DNA of 64,000 nt from Thermosynechococcaceae cyanobacterium MS004 (GCA_022402525.1 JAKRSB010000095.1:1-64000); one strand, 5' to 3'. Positions 35,054-44,368 are shown, counted from the stretch's first letter. Translations and numbers: made by a program. The notes: generated by a model from the sequence alone, not told the origin.

Positions 35054-36820
35054 TTGGCGCAGATTTATCAAGATTTACTGAAATCCTTTGGGGTCAAGAT
35101 GGTGCGCCAGTTGTTTAAGTCGGTATTTTTATCCGTTTTGATGGCTTTATCCCAGATTTTACAAGTCTTATTCAATGGGCTTGCGTTTATGGGTTGGGGA
35201 TCACTGGTGCAGCGGATGGTAATCACGGCGATCACCACACTCCTGGGCTTGATTGCGTTGGATCGCGCCAGCTTTCTGGCCTGGCAGCGGCTCTCCTGGA
35301 TTGAGCCGTGGGGCGAGGCTTGGCTGCGTCTAGACCTGGGCTTTGCGCCGGAGATTTGGCTGGCGGTCATTGGCGTCACCCTGGGAACTTTAGTGATTGC
35401 CATTTCAATTGCGGCTCAGAATATCCCCAAAATTACTGAGCTGTATATGCAGGATTGGTTCAGTTTGTTTTATATGTGGTTTCTGATTGGGGGCGGCTGT
35501 CACGCAGTAGTGGTGAAGGCGATCGCAGAGACACAGGTGGTGCAGCAGCCCTCTAGTTTGGCGCTTAACGTCTATGTGCTGTTGCCTGCGGCGGTTTTAA
35601 TGGCCGTTCCCTATGTGTTTTATGTGCTGCGCAGCATTCAGCCCACCACAGTCATTGAAAAAATTTGTCGGCGGCATTTGCAAAGGCTGTTGCGCCTGGT
35701 CAGCCGTTCTGCCCATCCCTCGTTTCATCAGGTCCCCGTGCGGGAAGCCTGCCACCGAGAGCTGTTGGAATCTCTTAATCAGCTTGAAAACCTATTGGAG
35801 TATCTGGCCTTTAAGGAGCCAAAACTTCAGATTATTCAGAAACTGAGCCAGCTCCTGCAAGCCTTCATCCAGCTCAAGCCGAAAATTGATCCCCATTTTT
35901 TTGAAGGAAGTGAAGCCATCCGGACAGATGTTTCGTTCCAGACCATGATGGATCGGTTCCCGATGCAGCAGCAGCGCAATATTTTCTATGAGCAAAAGGT
36001 GTTTCGGCTCTTGGGCAATGCCTATGCTCAGCTTTTGGAAGAGGCCAGCTTTGACCTCGCGGCCCTGTGCGGGGCTGAGGTGCGGCGCGTGGGAGCGGTG
36101 GCGATCGCCCTTCGGGATCAGTGGGTGATTGACTTAGTGGTGGTGCGCTTTAATACGATGCTGCGGTTTGCGCTAAAGCACGGGGTTAACAATAACGAGG
36201 CGAGGAACCTTTATAGCCTCATTTTTCACTATCGCGGCTTTATTGAAGATCTCATTCACCAAGAGGAGCGACAAAAAGCACGAGAGTGCTTTTTTTACTT
36301 AAGGCGCTACGGCAATGAAGCCTATGCTTTGGGAAAGCTCAGTCCGGCACTCTACTTTATTGTGGATGTGTTTGCCGCAGAGATGCGATCGCTCTTGATG
36401 TTGGTTCATGCTCAAGGCTGGCCGCTGGGCACACAGCAGCAGCTTCTCGTAGAGCTATTGAAAATCGACAGTCCGCCCCAGAGTGATCCCCTCAGCACGG
36501 AGCTAAAGCAGCTCAACAGCGGTGTGCGAACCCTACAAATTAGTCTGGCGCTGTTTTACCTAGACGTTGATCTGCCGAATTTTGCAAAACAGATTGCCGA
36601 AGATTTACTAGATGACTTTCGAGTTCTGGGTGCGCCGCTCTTTCAGGAAACCCTCCAGGGCATTTATGAAAACCTGCAAAACGCCCAGCCCCTCTTTTGG
36701 GAAGATACCGATCGTGGCAATGAAAACCTCTACTACACCACCCATGCTCAGCATATCGGCTCGTTTAAGGCGCTGTTAATGGATGCAACTCACCCGTCAA
36801 ACACCCATGATGGTCTGTGA
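35054..36820 (+). CDS. Membrane protein of unknown function, DUF2254-like outline
   Basis: 588 residues if started at TTG 35054; ATG 35099 (MVRQLFKSVFLSVLMALSQI) is also possible. About four helices occur within the first 205 residues (roughly 18-40, 55-70, 100-125, 135-160 and 168-190). The rest is a large cytoplasmic helical region with YLAFKEPKLQIIQKLSQLLQ, ALCGAEVRRVGAVAIALRDQ and a conserved-looking HYRGFIEDLIHQEERQKARE. The plan of N-terminal helices and a long soluble tail resembles DUF2254 membrane proteins, but I cannot confirm membership. No enzymatic motif is visible. It lies alone between repeat-rich spacers. Confidence 0.65.
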   Translation: MAQIYQDLLKSFGVKMVRQLFKSVFLSVLMALSQILQVLFNGLAFMGWGSLVQRMVITAITTLLGLIALDRASFLAWQRLSWIEPWGEAWLRLDLGFAPEIWLAVIGVTLGTLVIAISIAAQNIPKITELYMQDWFSLFYMWFLIGGGCHAVVVKAIAETQVVQQPSSLALNVYVLLPAAVLMAVPYVFYVLRSIQPTTVIEKICRRHLQRLLRLVSRSAHPSFHQVPVREACHRELLESLNQLENLLEYLAFKEPKLQIIQKLSQLLQAFIQLKPKIDPHFFEGSEAIRTDVSFQTMMDRFPMQQQRNIFYEQKVFRLLGNAYAQLLEEASFDLAALCGAEVRRVGAVAIALRDQWVIDLVVVRFNTMLRFALKHGVNNNEARNLYSLIFHYRGFIEDLIHQEERQKARECFFYLRRYGNEAYALGKLSPALYFIVDVFAAEMRSLLMLVHAQGWPLGTQQQLLVELLKIDSPPQSDPLSTELKQLNSGVRTLQISLALFYLDVDLPNFAKQIAEDLLDDFRVLGAPLFQETLQGIYENLQNAQPLFWEDTDRGNENLYYTTHAQHIGSFKALLMDATHPSNTHDGL

Positions 36821-36891
36821 TGAAAGCAGGCATGGAGTGAAATCCGATGCCTGCTTGATCTGGCAGTTTTTAGAGCGCCTTTCTAGAGAAC

Positions 36892-38565
36892 CTAGAAATT
36901 AAACGTGGTACGCACCACGCCTACGATAACGTCTGAGTTTGCAGCATTATGATTGGGATTCAAGAGGTAGATAATCCCTGGAGTAATGGTGATGTTGTTG
37001 TTAATCGGAAACTGATAGAGCGCCTCCAGGTGAATAGTGGTATCGGGATCCCTGCGAGCCGCGATAGAATTGCTAATCGTCTTTGGAGGTACGCCGACAA
37101 TAATTCCCCCCATAGCCCCTTTCATGAATAGGTCTGGCAAGGCGAGGTTAACGGCACCATTGATGATGTCTGCATTAGCCGTGCTGTTGATCTGATCCGC
37201 GAGGGTATAGCCAAACCAACCGCCAACCGCCAACTTGGGCGTAATCCGAAACGATCCTTGTAGGCCAAAGGAGTTTGAGGTCAATGGACGATTGATGCCG
37301 CCATTCACGAAGGGAATATTGGCGAAGGGACTGCCCACGCCGTAGCGCAAATTGCCGTCCGGGGCATAACCACGCACATAGGTGAGCGCCACCTCGGCTG
37401 CTTTGCTAGGCTTGAACGTGAGCTGAGCAAGGGCGCTGTAGGTGCCGCCAAAGAGTCCGCCATCGGTAGCACCCCCAGGCAAGGCGATCGCAGTGGAGCT
37501 ATTAGACCGAGCCGCCAAATAGCCTAAATCAAAGCGAAACTTGGGCGAAATTTGGTAGCTTGTCCCAATCCCCGCCGTCGATCCTCCTGCAATGCCAACG
37601 GTTCCAATCCGGTAGATGGGGTTGCGCTCCCCAAAGAAAGAGAGTGCGCCTCTCGCGCCACCGCCCCCTTCAAAAAATGGGTTAACAGTGGAGGTGTAGT
37701 AGTGGTGGAACCCGCCGTTGGCAAAGACATCGATTTTGAGCTTTTTGCCTACTGGAAACATGTAGTCTAGGCGATCGATCACGAGGCTATTGCCTGTGTT
37801 GCCCGTATCCAAGGCGAGACGGGTCATGTTGGTGCCCGCTGCATTATTAAAGTTGACTTCACGATTAGAAGCCTGAAGCCGAATGTAAAGACGATCCTTA
37901 CCCGTGAAACTGGTGAGTAAATTGAGGCGAACCCGATTAGAGAGGGTGACGCGGGAATCAATATTTGCGCCTGTGCCCGCTGCTGCACCTACTCCAGCAA
38001 CATCGCCAAACACATCAGCGAGGGCAAAAATGGCATCCCCCTGAAGTTTGGTGGTGGTCGAAAACTGCTGGGCTTCTAAGGTGGCGGTTCTTGCCTCTAG
38101 GCCATCGACGCGCCCTTTGAGGGTAGCTAGCTCTGCTTTGAATTCTTCCTGAAGTGCTTTAACGGCCTCAAGGTCTTCTTTGGTGGCAAAGCGATCGCTA
38201 ATTTGGTCTAGGCAAGCATTGAGCGCAGCGGCCAGTTCGTAACGAGTGGCAGCACGATTTCCGCGAAACGTACCGTCTGGATAACCTGCAATACAGCCAT
38301 AGCGCTCTACCAAAGACTGCAAAGCCTGAAACGCCCAGTCTGTAGGCTGTACATCTGACAGTTGGGAGACGGAGGTAACCTGAGCGACGCTTTCTTCCTC
38401 CTGGGTCGGAATTAAAGGCGTCAGGTGCATCGTTGTGCCAGTCGCCTGAGTTGAAGACTCCTCGATTTGTCTAACGGATAGGCTTTCGCCTGCCGATACG
38501 CTATTGCTAAATACAACGAACATTGCCGAGCTTAAAATAAGTCGGCTCCAAAATTGAGTAGACAT
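36892..38565 (-). CDS. Iron-uptake porin (SLH domain plus OprB-type barrel)
   Basis: 557 residues from ATG 38565. Order: signal peptide (LILSSAMFVVFSNSVSAGE); SLH domain (QLSDVQPTDWAFQALQSLVE, RYGCIAGYPDGTFRGNRAAT, RYELAAALNACLDQISDRFA); coiled coil (KALQEEFKAELATLKGRVDG); and an OprB-like beta-barrel ending IIYLLNPN...VGVVRTTFNF with the terminal Phe of outer-membrane proteins. Cyanobacterial porins of this kind pass inorganic ions including iron, and the SLH domain ties them to peptidoglycan. The leader has GGTGTGAGGA seven to ten bases before the ATG, combining the ribosome binding site with a potential Yfr1 sRNA target. A paralogue lies at 50,656. Confidence 0.93.
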   Translation of the reverse strand: MSTQFWSRLILSSAMFVVFSNSVSAGESLSVRQIEESSTQATGTTMHLTPLIPTQEEESVAQVTSVSQLSDVQPTDWAFQALQSLVERYGCIAGYPDGTFRGNRAATRYELAAALNACLDQISDRFATKEDLEAVKALQEEFKAELATLKGRVDGLEARTATLEAQQFSTTTKLQGDAIFALADVFGDVAGVGAAAGTGANIDSRVTLSNRVRLNLLTSFTGKDRLYIRLQASNREVNFNNAAGTNMTRLALDTGNTGNSLVIDRLDYMFPVGKKLKIDVFANGGFHHYYTSTVNPFFEGGGGARGALSFFGERNPIYRIGTVGIAGGSTAGIGTSYQISPKFRFDLGYLAARSNSSTAIALPGGATDGGLFGGTYSALAQLTFKPSKAAEVALTYVRGYAPDGNLRYGVGSPFANIPFVNGGINRPLTSNSFGLQGSFRITPKLAVGGWFGYTLADQINSTANADIINGAVNLALPDLFMKGAMGGIIVGVPPKTISNSIAARRDPDTTIHLEALYQFPINNNITITPGIIYLLNPNHNAANSDVIVGVVRTTFNF

Positions 38566-38573
38566 GCAAAAAA

Positions 38574-38583
38574 TCCTCACACC
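38574..38583 (-). promoter_or_regulatory. Predicted Yfr1 sRNA target over the ribosome binding site
   Basis: GGTGTGAGGA is complementary to UCCUCACAC, the conserved unpaired loop of the cyanobacterial sRNA Yfr1, known in Prochlorococcus to repress porin mRNAs. The same ten bases occur before the second porin. Confidence 0.55.
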
Positions 38584-38862
38584 CTAAAAAATCGGTCTAA
38601 ATGCATGGCTTCCCTAAGTGGTGTTTTTGGCGTTAGGTTTCTTGCTTCCTAGCGAAACAAAAAGAGGCTTAGTACCCCTAACGCGCTCACCCAAAGCCCA
38701 TTACATAAAGTCCATTACGCCTAACGTTACGGAGCATTTCTTGGCCGTTTTGTAGCCCACAACACAAAAAAAGCACGGCTCTGCGATCACTGCATGGTTT
38801 TGATGCAGCTCAAGAATAATCTCAAAGCACAACTCAGTAGATGGCCTGCAGCAGATGGTCTG
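38584..38862. other. Spacer, porin leader and promoter region
   Basis: No gene seen. It should contain the porin promoter; no consensus element was identified with confidence. Confidence 0.4.
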
Positions 38863-39165
38863 CTAAATGGGGGAGCGAGCCGATCGCCAAATGCGCCAGG
38901 CGGCTGCACACATCGTGATGTTCCCCGCAACGGTCATCGCGGCCTGGAGGGACACGAGCCATTCCAGATCTGGGGCATTATCAAAAAAGTGCCAGGTACA
39001 GGCACACATCGCGCTTACAAGAGCCGGCAGCATTCCTAAGGCAAGCCATCGCCAGCTTGAATTTTCGCTGGCATCGGCATAGAGCCAGATCAGCCAAATG
39101 GCTGCAACCCATTCAATGACGCTTGAAACATGAATGATCCAGGTAGGAATAGAAAGTGCGGTCAC
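38863..39165 (-). CDS. DUF2499 (Ycf49-like) membrane protein
   Basis: 100 residues with three hydrophobic helices. The signature MTALSIPTWIIHVSSVIEW and the block LALGMLPALVSAMCACTWHF, then DNAPDLEWLVSLQAAMTVAG, are highly characteristic of DUF2499/Ycf49-like proteins found in cyanobacteria and plastid-bearing eukaryotes. The role is unknown; a thylakoid or envelope location is likely. The ATG at 39165 matches the family start. It diverges from the DUF1190 gene, with a 16-bp tandem repeat between. Confidence 0.92.
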   Translation of the reverse strand: MTALSIPTWIIHVSSVIEWVAAIWLIWLYADASENSSWRWLALGMLPALVSAMCACTWHFFDNAPDLEWLVSLQAAMTVAGNITMCAAAWRIWRSARSPI

Positions 39166-39250
39166 GGGTGGCTCCTGGAGGGGATGGGGTTAGAGACAAA
39201 AACAGCCTACACATGATTCTCTAACACAGTATCTAGTTCAGGCATATACC

Positions 39251-39330
39251 CAGTTCAGGGCGAATCCGGTTCAGGGCGAATCCAGTTCAGGGGACATTCA
39301 GTTCAGGGCACATCCAGTTCAGGGCAAAAA
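39251..39330. repeat. 16-bp tandem repeat x5
   Basis: CAGTTCAGGGCGAATC and variants, five copies head to tail, in the divergent spacer between DUF2499 and DUF1190 genes (39,166-39,447). Confidence 0.9.
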
Positions 39331-39447
39331 TAGATCTGGGTGTTGCTGTAGTGCGGCCAGTGATAGTGATCTGCATCAATGGGATTGGGCAGGGATCTGG
39401 CTAAAGTGGGAAAGCTATAGATTCAGCCTGCTCAACGTACTGGTGAC

Positions 39448-40212
39448 ATGACTCATAGGAAGCGCGAAATTACGGTTCTAGAAGTTCGTTTGATTCAGCG
39501 ACAGCGGGTTCAGCAAAGCTTGGCGATCGCCGCTGTGGCCGCGCTGATTTTGTCGAGCTGCGATAGTCCAACAGTTGAGCAAACTGAAAACACACCCGTT
39601 GATGCCGTATTTTACGAAACCGCCCAGCAGTGCGAAGCAGATATTAAGCGACAGACCCAAGCCTATCAGACTCAACTGGCCGCCCAAAAGCGGGGTGAAC
39701 TGAAACAAACGCCCACCCCGCCTGTCATGAAGCCAGAAGACTGTGCCCCGCAGATCCTGGCTGCCCGCCAAGAGCATGAAAAAACGGCCCCTTTCTACGC
39801 CAATCAGCAAGATTGCCAAGCGGAAGGAGTGCAGTGCGAGCCAGTTCGTAATTTTGCTGTAGACAATTCTGCGGCCGGGTACTCCTCCTCCTCTGGCTAT
39901 CGTCCGGTCTATGGCGGCACCTACTTTTATCCCTACGTTTCCCCTAGCTACAGCTATGTGAACTATGGTGGCTCCTACCGACGGGTCTATGCGCCCCGAC
40001 CCGTCTATGCCAGCAAAACCCCTGGCCAAGTTGTGACTCCCTATGGCCGCACGGTGGCAAAAACCACGACGGGACGGGTCAGTGTGCCGCAGCATACGAC
40101 GGTGCAGGCCCCCAGCCGTCCCTCTGGTACCTCGGCACGGGGCACCATCTCAGGACGCAGTAAATTTGGGTTTGGTTCAACATTTAAGAGTACGGGGCGC
40201 GGTGGGAAGTAA
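39448..40212 (+). CDS. DUF1190 (YgiB-like) lipoprotein
   Basis: 254 residues. The signal with lipobox AALILSSCDS (Cys about residue 38) predicts a lipid-anchored protein. The DUF1190 core follows: DAVFYETAQQCEADI, MKPEDCAPQILAARQEHEKT, PFYANQQDCQAEGVQCEPV, with four paired Cys. The C-terminal half is Tyr/Ser/Gly-rich (SYSYVNYGGSYRRVYAPRP) and ends in basic Gly/Arg/Ser low complexity. In E. coli ygiB lies next to ygiC; here too the next gene, 3 bp on, is a ygiC homologue. Function is unknown. The short spacing shows an operon. Confidence 0.85.
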   Translation: MTHRKREITVLEVRLIQRQRVQQSLAIAAVAALILSSCDSPTVEQTENTPVDAVFYETAQQCEADIKRQTQAYQTQLAAQKRGELKQTPTPPVMKPEDCAPQILAARQEHEKTAPFYANQQDCQAEGVQCEPVRNFAVDNSAAGYSSSSGYRPVYGGTYFYPYVSPSYSYVNYGGSYRRVYAPRPVYASKTPGQVVTPYGRTVAKTTTGRVSVPQHTTVQAPSRPSGTSARGTISGRSKFGFGSTFKSTGRGGK

Positions 40213-40215
40213 CCG

Positions 40216-41565
40216 ATGAAAGCTCTCAAAGTGTTACGGCGGCCTCACTGGCAGCAACATATTCGAGACAATGCCTACCAGGCCGATGTGCTCAGCGATG
40301 CCCAACAGAAATACTGGATTGAGGCACTCCCCCAGCCTTTTGTGATTCAGTTTGATACCCAGGAAGAGGAGGCGATCGCCCAAGCTACTGAGCAGATCTG
40401 GGCCATGTGTGTTGAGTTTTTGGACTGGCTTTTTACGGAAGATTCCCCAGGAGAAGTGGATCAGCGTCTAGGGCTCCTCAAAATTCGGCGGGACTATTGG
40501 CCCGCGATTAAAGCAAGCTGGGATCGGGTGGAGCCGGTGGAAGACCTGACCCTCATGACGCGGTTTGACCTCGTGGTGAACGAAGCGGGAGCTATCAAGC
40601 TCATTGAAATTAATGGTGAAACGCCACTCTTGGGGGCAGAAACGGTCTACCAGTGGAACTGGTTGGTGGACTATCAGCGTAACCATCAAAAAAGTATCCT
40701 GCCCTTACCCAGTGATGCCCGCCAATTTAATGAGTTCTGGGAGCAAATTGCAGGGCAGTGGCGCTGGATTGCTGAGTCCTATCCGCTGCGGGAAAAGGGG
40801 ATTTCTTTTTTAGTGGATGAGCGGCTCGAAGAAGACCTCGAAATGGCAATGCAGCTCATTCAAATTCTGCACGATGAGGTGGATCCAAGCATCTACACCC
40901 AGATTGTCTATCTGCGGGGGCTAGAGGATGACCAGGGTCATCCGATTCAGCGGGGGCTGGGAGTTGATGAAGAGGGGTACTTTGTCGATCATGTGAACGA
41001 TCGCATTCCGATTCTGTGGAAAATGTATGACTGGTCGGATATCCAAAACGATATGGCCAATGCTGGCTGTACGACGGCGATCGCCCAGCGTCTAGTGCAA
41101 GGCGACATGAAGGTCTTAGAACCCCTCTGGAAGCAGGTATTGTCTAACAAGGGTGCGATGGCGCTGATGTGGGCGCAATTTAAGGACTCGATCTATGCTC
41201 CCTATTTGCTGGAAACTTACTTTGACCATGATGTGTCTCCAGTGGCCACAAAGCTGATGCTGAATATGCACGTCAAAAAGCCCCTGTTAGGGATGGAGGG
41301 AGTGGGCACCTCCATTGAAGTGGGCGTGGGAGCCCTGGAGCAGCGGCCGACGCTGGGCTACGGGGCAGAGGGCTATATTTACCAGGAATATATAGAGCTA
41401 CCCCAAGCCTTTGGTTATCACTATATGGTGGGGAGCTGGGTGATTAACGATGAGCCTGCCGGCATTATTCTGCGGGGCGATACTTCGCGCATTACAGGGC
41501 GGCACTGCTTAATTATTCCGCATATCATCTCGGATGATGGGCTATATATTCCAGCTTCTCCATGA
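40216..41565 (+). CDS. YgiC-like ATP-grasp protein, glutathionylspermidine synthase family
   Basis: 449 residues, covering only the synthetase (ATP-grasp) domain of glutathionylspermidine synthase, without the amidase domain. Recognisable blocks are MTRFDLVVNEAGAIKLIEIN followed by GETPLLGAE, VDHVNDRIPILWKMYDWSDI, NKGAMALMWAQF, and GYIYQEYIELPQAFGYHY with a late ATP-site element. Members join an amine to a carboxylate with ATP. For YgiC-type proteins the substrate is not known to me, and glutathionylspermidine itself is unlikely in cyanobacteria. It is coupled on both sides: DUF1190 three bases upstream, and the diiron-like protein beginning within or just after its stop. Confidence 0.88.
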   Translation: MKALKVLRRPHWQQHIRDNAYQADVLSDAQQKYWIEALPQPFVIQFDTQEEEAIAQATEQIWAMCVEFLDWLFTEDSPGEVDQRLGLLKIRRDYWPAIKASWDRVEPVEDLTLMTRFDLVVNEAGAIKLIEINGETPLLGAETVYQWNWLVDYQRNHQKSILPLPSDARQFNEFWEQIAGQWRWIAESYPLREKGISFLVDERLEEDLEMAMQLIQILHDEVDPSIYTQIVYLRGLEDDQGHPIQRGLGVDEEGYFVDHVNDRIPILWKMYDWSDIQNDMANAGCTTAIAQRLVQGDMKVLEPLWKQVLSNKGAMALMWAQFKDSIYAPYLLETYFDHDVSPVATKLMLNMHVKKPLLGMEGVGTSIEVGVGALEQRPTLGYGAEGYIYQEYIELPQAFGYHYMVGSWVINDEPAGIILRGDTSRITGRHCLIIPHIISDDGLYIPASP

Positions 41566-41576
41566 GAGGACGCTTG

Positions 41577-42419
41577 ATGAACCCCATGAAGCAAATCTCG
41601 GCCCGTAGCGGCCTCCTTCTCCAAAACCCCTGGAATCTGGACGAGGTGATTGGTTTAGATCATGCGATCGCCCCTGAATACTTTGCCCAAGTTCCAGCGC
41701 TGGTGCTACAGAACTTCCGGTGGCTTCTGGCGCGGGATGTGTACTCAGAAGGGGATGCCCAGGCGCTGTATGACTATATTTGGGCGCGCAAAGGAGAAAT
41801 GTCCGCAGCCTTTTTGGGATTGCTGCGTCTCTGGCTCCAGGATGAGCTGAAGCACTATGAAGCGCTACGCCGCACCTATCGCTGCATTGCTGGGGTGAGC
41901 TACGCCGACATGAACGGCTGCTTTGCAGCGCGTGTCCACGAAACACAGCCCATTGAGCGGGTCTTACGGGATGAGTTCACAATGCTGGTGACGCTCATGT
42001 TTGACGAAATTAGCTCGGTTTATTCTTACCGCCGCGACTTGCGAGAATACTACGCTCGCTTTGATAGTGCGGTGCAGCGGGTCGGTCACCACTTGGTACA
42101 GGATGAAGGGACACATTTTCAGAATGCGGCGCAGGTTTTATTGCAGGAGCATTCCCATCGATTACTGGAGGTGGAGCCGTTGCTCCAAGAGATTGCTCAC
42201 CTCGAAAACAGCCTACAGCACTATTACAAAACCTTCTTTTTAGACCATGCCCAGGAAAAATTTCGGTTTCCAAGTCACTTTAGTGCGGTCATGATTCAGG
42301 TGGTTTTGGCGCAGCTTGGGCTAGGCGATCGCCCTTCTGCTGCAACACTGCGATCGCTCTGGCAGTGGGTGCCGGACGGCTGTGATTGGGTTCCAGTTGG
42401 GGCGGCGTTGACCCGGTAA
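41577..42419 (+). CDS. Ferritin-like diiron protein, unknown substrate
   Basis: 280 residues if started at ATG 41577, which has GAGAGGA seven bases upstream; an ATG at 41562 would overlap the previous stop by four bases. All-helical, with two carboxylate/His motifs of the ferritin-like diiron type: LWLQDELKHYEALRRTY (ExxH) and VGHHLVQDEGTHFQNAA (DExxH), plus intervening Glu residues in LRDEFTMLVTLMFDEISSVY. This is consistent with a four-helix diiron oxygenase/oxidase such as the AurF-like group, but identity is not secure. Being third in the DUF1190-YgiC operon suggests it acts on the ligase product or substrate; that is inference. Confidence 0.7.
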   Translation: MNPMKQISARSGLLLQNPWNLDEVIGLDHAIAPEYFAQVPALVLQNFRWLLARDVYSEGDAQALYDYIWARKGEMSAAFLGLLRLWLQDELKHYEALRRTYRCIAGVSYADMNGCFAARVHETQPIERVLRDEFTMLVTLMFDEISSVYSYRRDLREYYARFDSAVQRVGHHLVQDEGTHFQNAAQVLLQEHSHRLLEVEPLLQEIAHLENSLQHYYKTFFLDHAQEKFRFPSHFSAVMIQVVLAQLGLGDRPSAATLRSLWQWVPDGCDWVPVGAALTR

Positions 42420-42769
42420 AGATTGTAACCGTCCCTGAGAGGGGAATATCCGGAGACTTATTTGCAAATGAACCCTCAGGATCGTGGTGTTAATCACATC
42501 CAGATTTTTGCGATTTAAAATCCCTAATTTTTCATTGCTCTTTCTGCTTTTTAGAACCAGCGCCCATAAGTTGACCCATTCAGGACAGGACCGCCGTACC
42601 GATGTTGCAACGGAGTGGTGGGTTTGTGCATACTAGGTCAGGAGGGAACGGACTTCTGTTGTGCTCAGCACTCTTGCCCTTGACGACACCACACCCTAGC
42701 CCCGTTGCACCCTAACCCTATCCTGCTACCCAGTTGCTTGGACAAAAATGTCAAGGTACTAAGCGTTTT
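42420..42769. other. Spacer before Ser/Thr kinase
   Basis: No gene. CCCTAGCCCCGTTGCACCC-type sequence occurs near 42,695. Nothing else recognised. Confidence 0.4.
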
Positions 42770-44368
42770 ATGAATGAAAATTTTGACCCAAATCTAGGTC
42801 AGGTCTTAGTGAGTCGATATCGACTGATTGAGATTATCGGCCAAGGGTCGATGGGTAAAGTCTACCGCGCTGAAGATCAGATTTTGGGGGGTGTGACGGT
42901 TGCGGTTAAATTCTTATCCCAAACCTTGCTCAATGCTGCGATGAAGCAGCGGTTTGCAGATGAAGCCAGAACCGGCGCTCAGTTGGGGCAGCGCAGTATT
43001 CATATTGTTCGGGTGCTTGACTATGGCGTGCACCAGAATGACTCTCCCTTCTATGTCATGGAATACATGGAGGGGAAAAATCTCAGTGACTTAATTGAGA
43101 TGGGGCCTCTCTCTGTTAAGCGCTTTATTCGCCTTGCGCGACATATGTGTCTGGGGCTGCAGTGTGCCCATGACGGCATTAAAATTGATGGCAAAATTTG
43201 CAAGATTGTTCATCGAGATGTAAAGCCTAGTAATGTATTTGTGATTTCTGATCCGGGACTGGGTGAAGTTGCAAAGGTCTTAGATTTTGGCATTGCAAAG
43301 CTGTTTCGTGATACGGCAGAAAATAGCAATCAAACCCGCTCGTTTATGGGGACGTTAGCCTACTGTTCGCCGGAGCAAATTGAGGGAAAAGATTTAGACG
43401 ACCGTTCTGATATCTATAGTCTGGGCATCACGATGTTTGAGGCTCTGACGGGCAAAATGCCCATTGAGCCAGAGGCGCATACACTTTTAAGCTGGTATAA
43501 GGCACATCGGGGTAAACCGCCTAAGACCTTTGCGGAGGCTGCCCCCAGTCTAAAGCTGCCGCCAACACTGGATGATTTGATCATGAGCTGCATGGCGAAA
43601 TCTCCCGAAGATCGCCCTGCCAGCATGACCGAGATTCTGACCAGCCTGGATGAGATTCGCGATCGCCTCGAAGGCCGCCGCGCCGCGCCGCCACCGCCCA
43701 CCGCCTCACCAGAGGAAGTGGAGGTGGAACCTACCCCAGATTTAGCCAGACCTCCAAGCAAAGACACCTATGTTCCCAGTATTCCGCTCCCGCAGCAGCG
43801 GTTTTGGTCTGTGGAGCAGGCGGGGTGGACGGTTCCTTGGCCCCAAGATAAGCCCGTGGCGCAAATTGTTTTTCCGAGAATGCTGACTTCGGAGCAGGAT
43901 GAAGCGGTGGGGCTTTGGGTCATGCTGACGCGCACGGAAGTTCAGCAGCGGCTACTTAGCACGCGCTACAACCACTTTCTTTGCCTAATGGCTCCCCATC
44001 CCATGCTGCTGTGGATTACTGCCATCTATGATGCACAGCTTGGCCCCCGCTGGCTCCCTTGCTACTTAGACTTGAAGCTAGACCGTAGCCAGCAGTTTTT
44101 GAGGTCTTTGAGCCAGAAGGGATACTACCTGCTGCTGTTTTTTGCGATGGAAGACCTAGAAGAGCCAGCCAACGTCAAGACCCTTGCGATTTCGCCCTAC
44201 CAGAGACAGCTTTTCCAAGACTGGATTGGCATGGCACAGCAGGCTATTTCAACGGCGAGCCCTGCCGCAAGCAAGCAAATTTTGAAGGCTGAGTTTGAGC
44301 GAATTAAGCCTGATATTGTCAAGAAGATGGAAAATGCAAAGAGTGCGTTTCCCTTACCGACGTTTTAG
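42770..44368 (+). CDS. Serine/threonine protein kinase with unknown C-terminal domain
   Basis: 532 residues from ATG 42770 (in-frame codons from TTG 42734 precede it). The kinase domain (about residues 15-290) has the P-loop IIGQGSMGKVYRAEDQ, VAIK-type Lys in VTVAVKFL, catalytic HRD in IVHRDVKPSN, metal-binding DFG in KVLDFGIAK, and CSPEQIEG for APE; it should be active. A Pro/Glu-rich linker (PPPPTASPEEVEVEPTPDLA) leads to a compact C-terminal domain (about 345-515) with aromatic clusters such as YNHFLCLMAPHPMLLWITAI and KGYYLLLFFAMED that I cannot name. No transmembrane helix. It is a single gene; targets unknown. Confidence 0.92.
   Translation: MNENFDPNLGQVLVSRYRLIEIIGQGSMGKVYRAEDQILGGVTVAVKFLSQTLLNAAMKQRFADEARTGAQLGQRSIHIVRVLDYGVHQNDSPFYVMEYMEGKNLSDLIEMGPLSVKRFIRLARHMCLGLQCAHDGIKIDGKICKIVHRDVKPSNVFVISDPGLGEVAKVLDFGIAKLFRDTAENSNQTRSFMGTLAYCSPEQIEGKDLDDRSDIYSLGITMFEALTGKMPIEPEAHTLLSWYKAHRGKPPKTFAEAAPSLKLPPTLDDLIMSCMAKSPEDRPASMTEILTSLDEIRDRLEGRRAAPPPPTASPEEVEVEPTPDLARPPSKDTYVPSIPLPQQRFWSVEQAGWTVPWPQDKPVAQIVFPRMLTSEQDEAVGLWVMLTRTEVQQRLLSTRYNHFLCLMAPHPMLLWITAIYDAQLGPRWLPCYLDLKLDRSQQFLRSLSQKGYYLLLFFAMEDLEEPANVKTLAISPYQRQLFQDWIGMAQQAISTASPAASKQILKAEFERIKPDIVKKMENAKSAFPLPTF

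Noticed and set aside
38468-38474. GTCTAAC-like sequence in the porin gene as an attC site
   Set aside because: Lies in coding sequence near the porin signal peptide without a partner core site.
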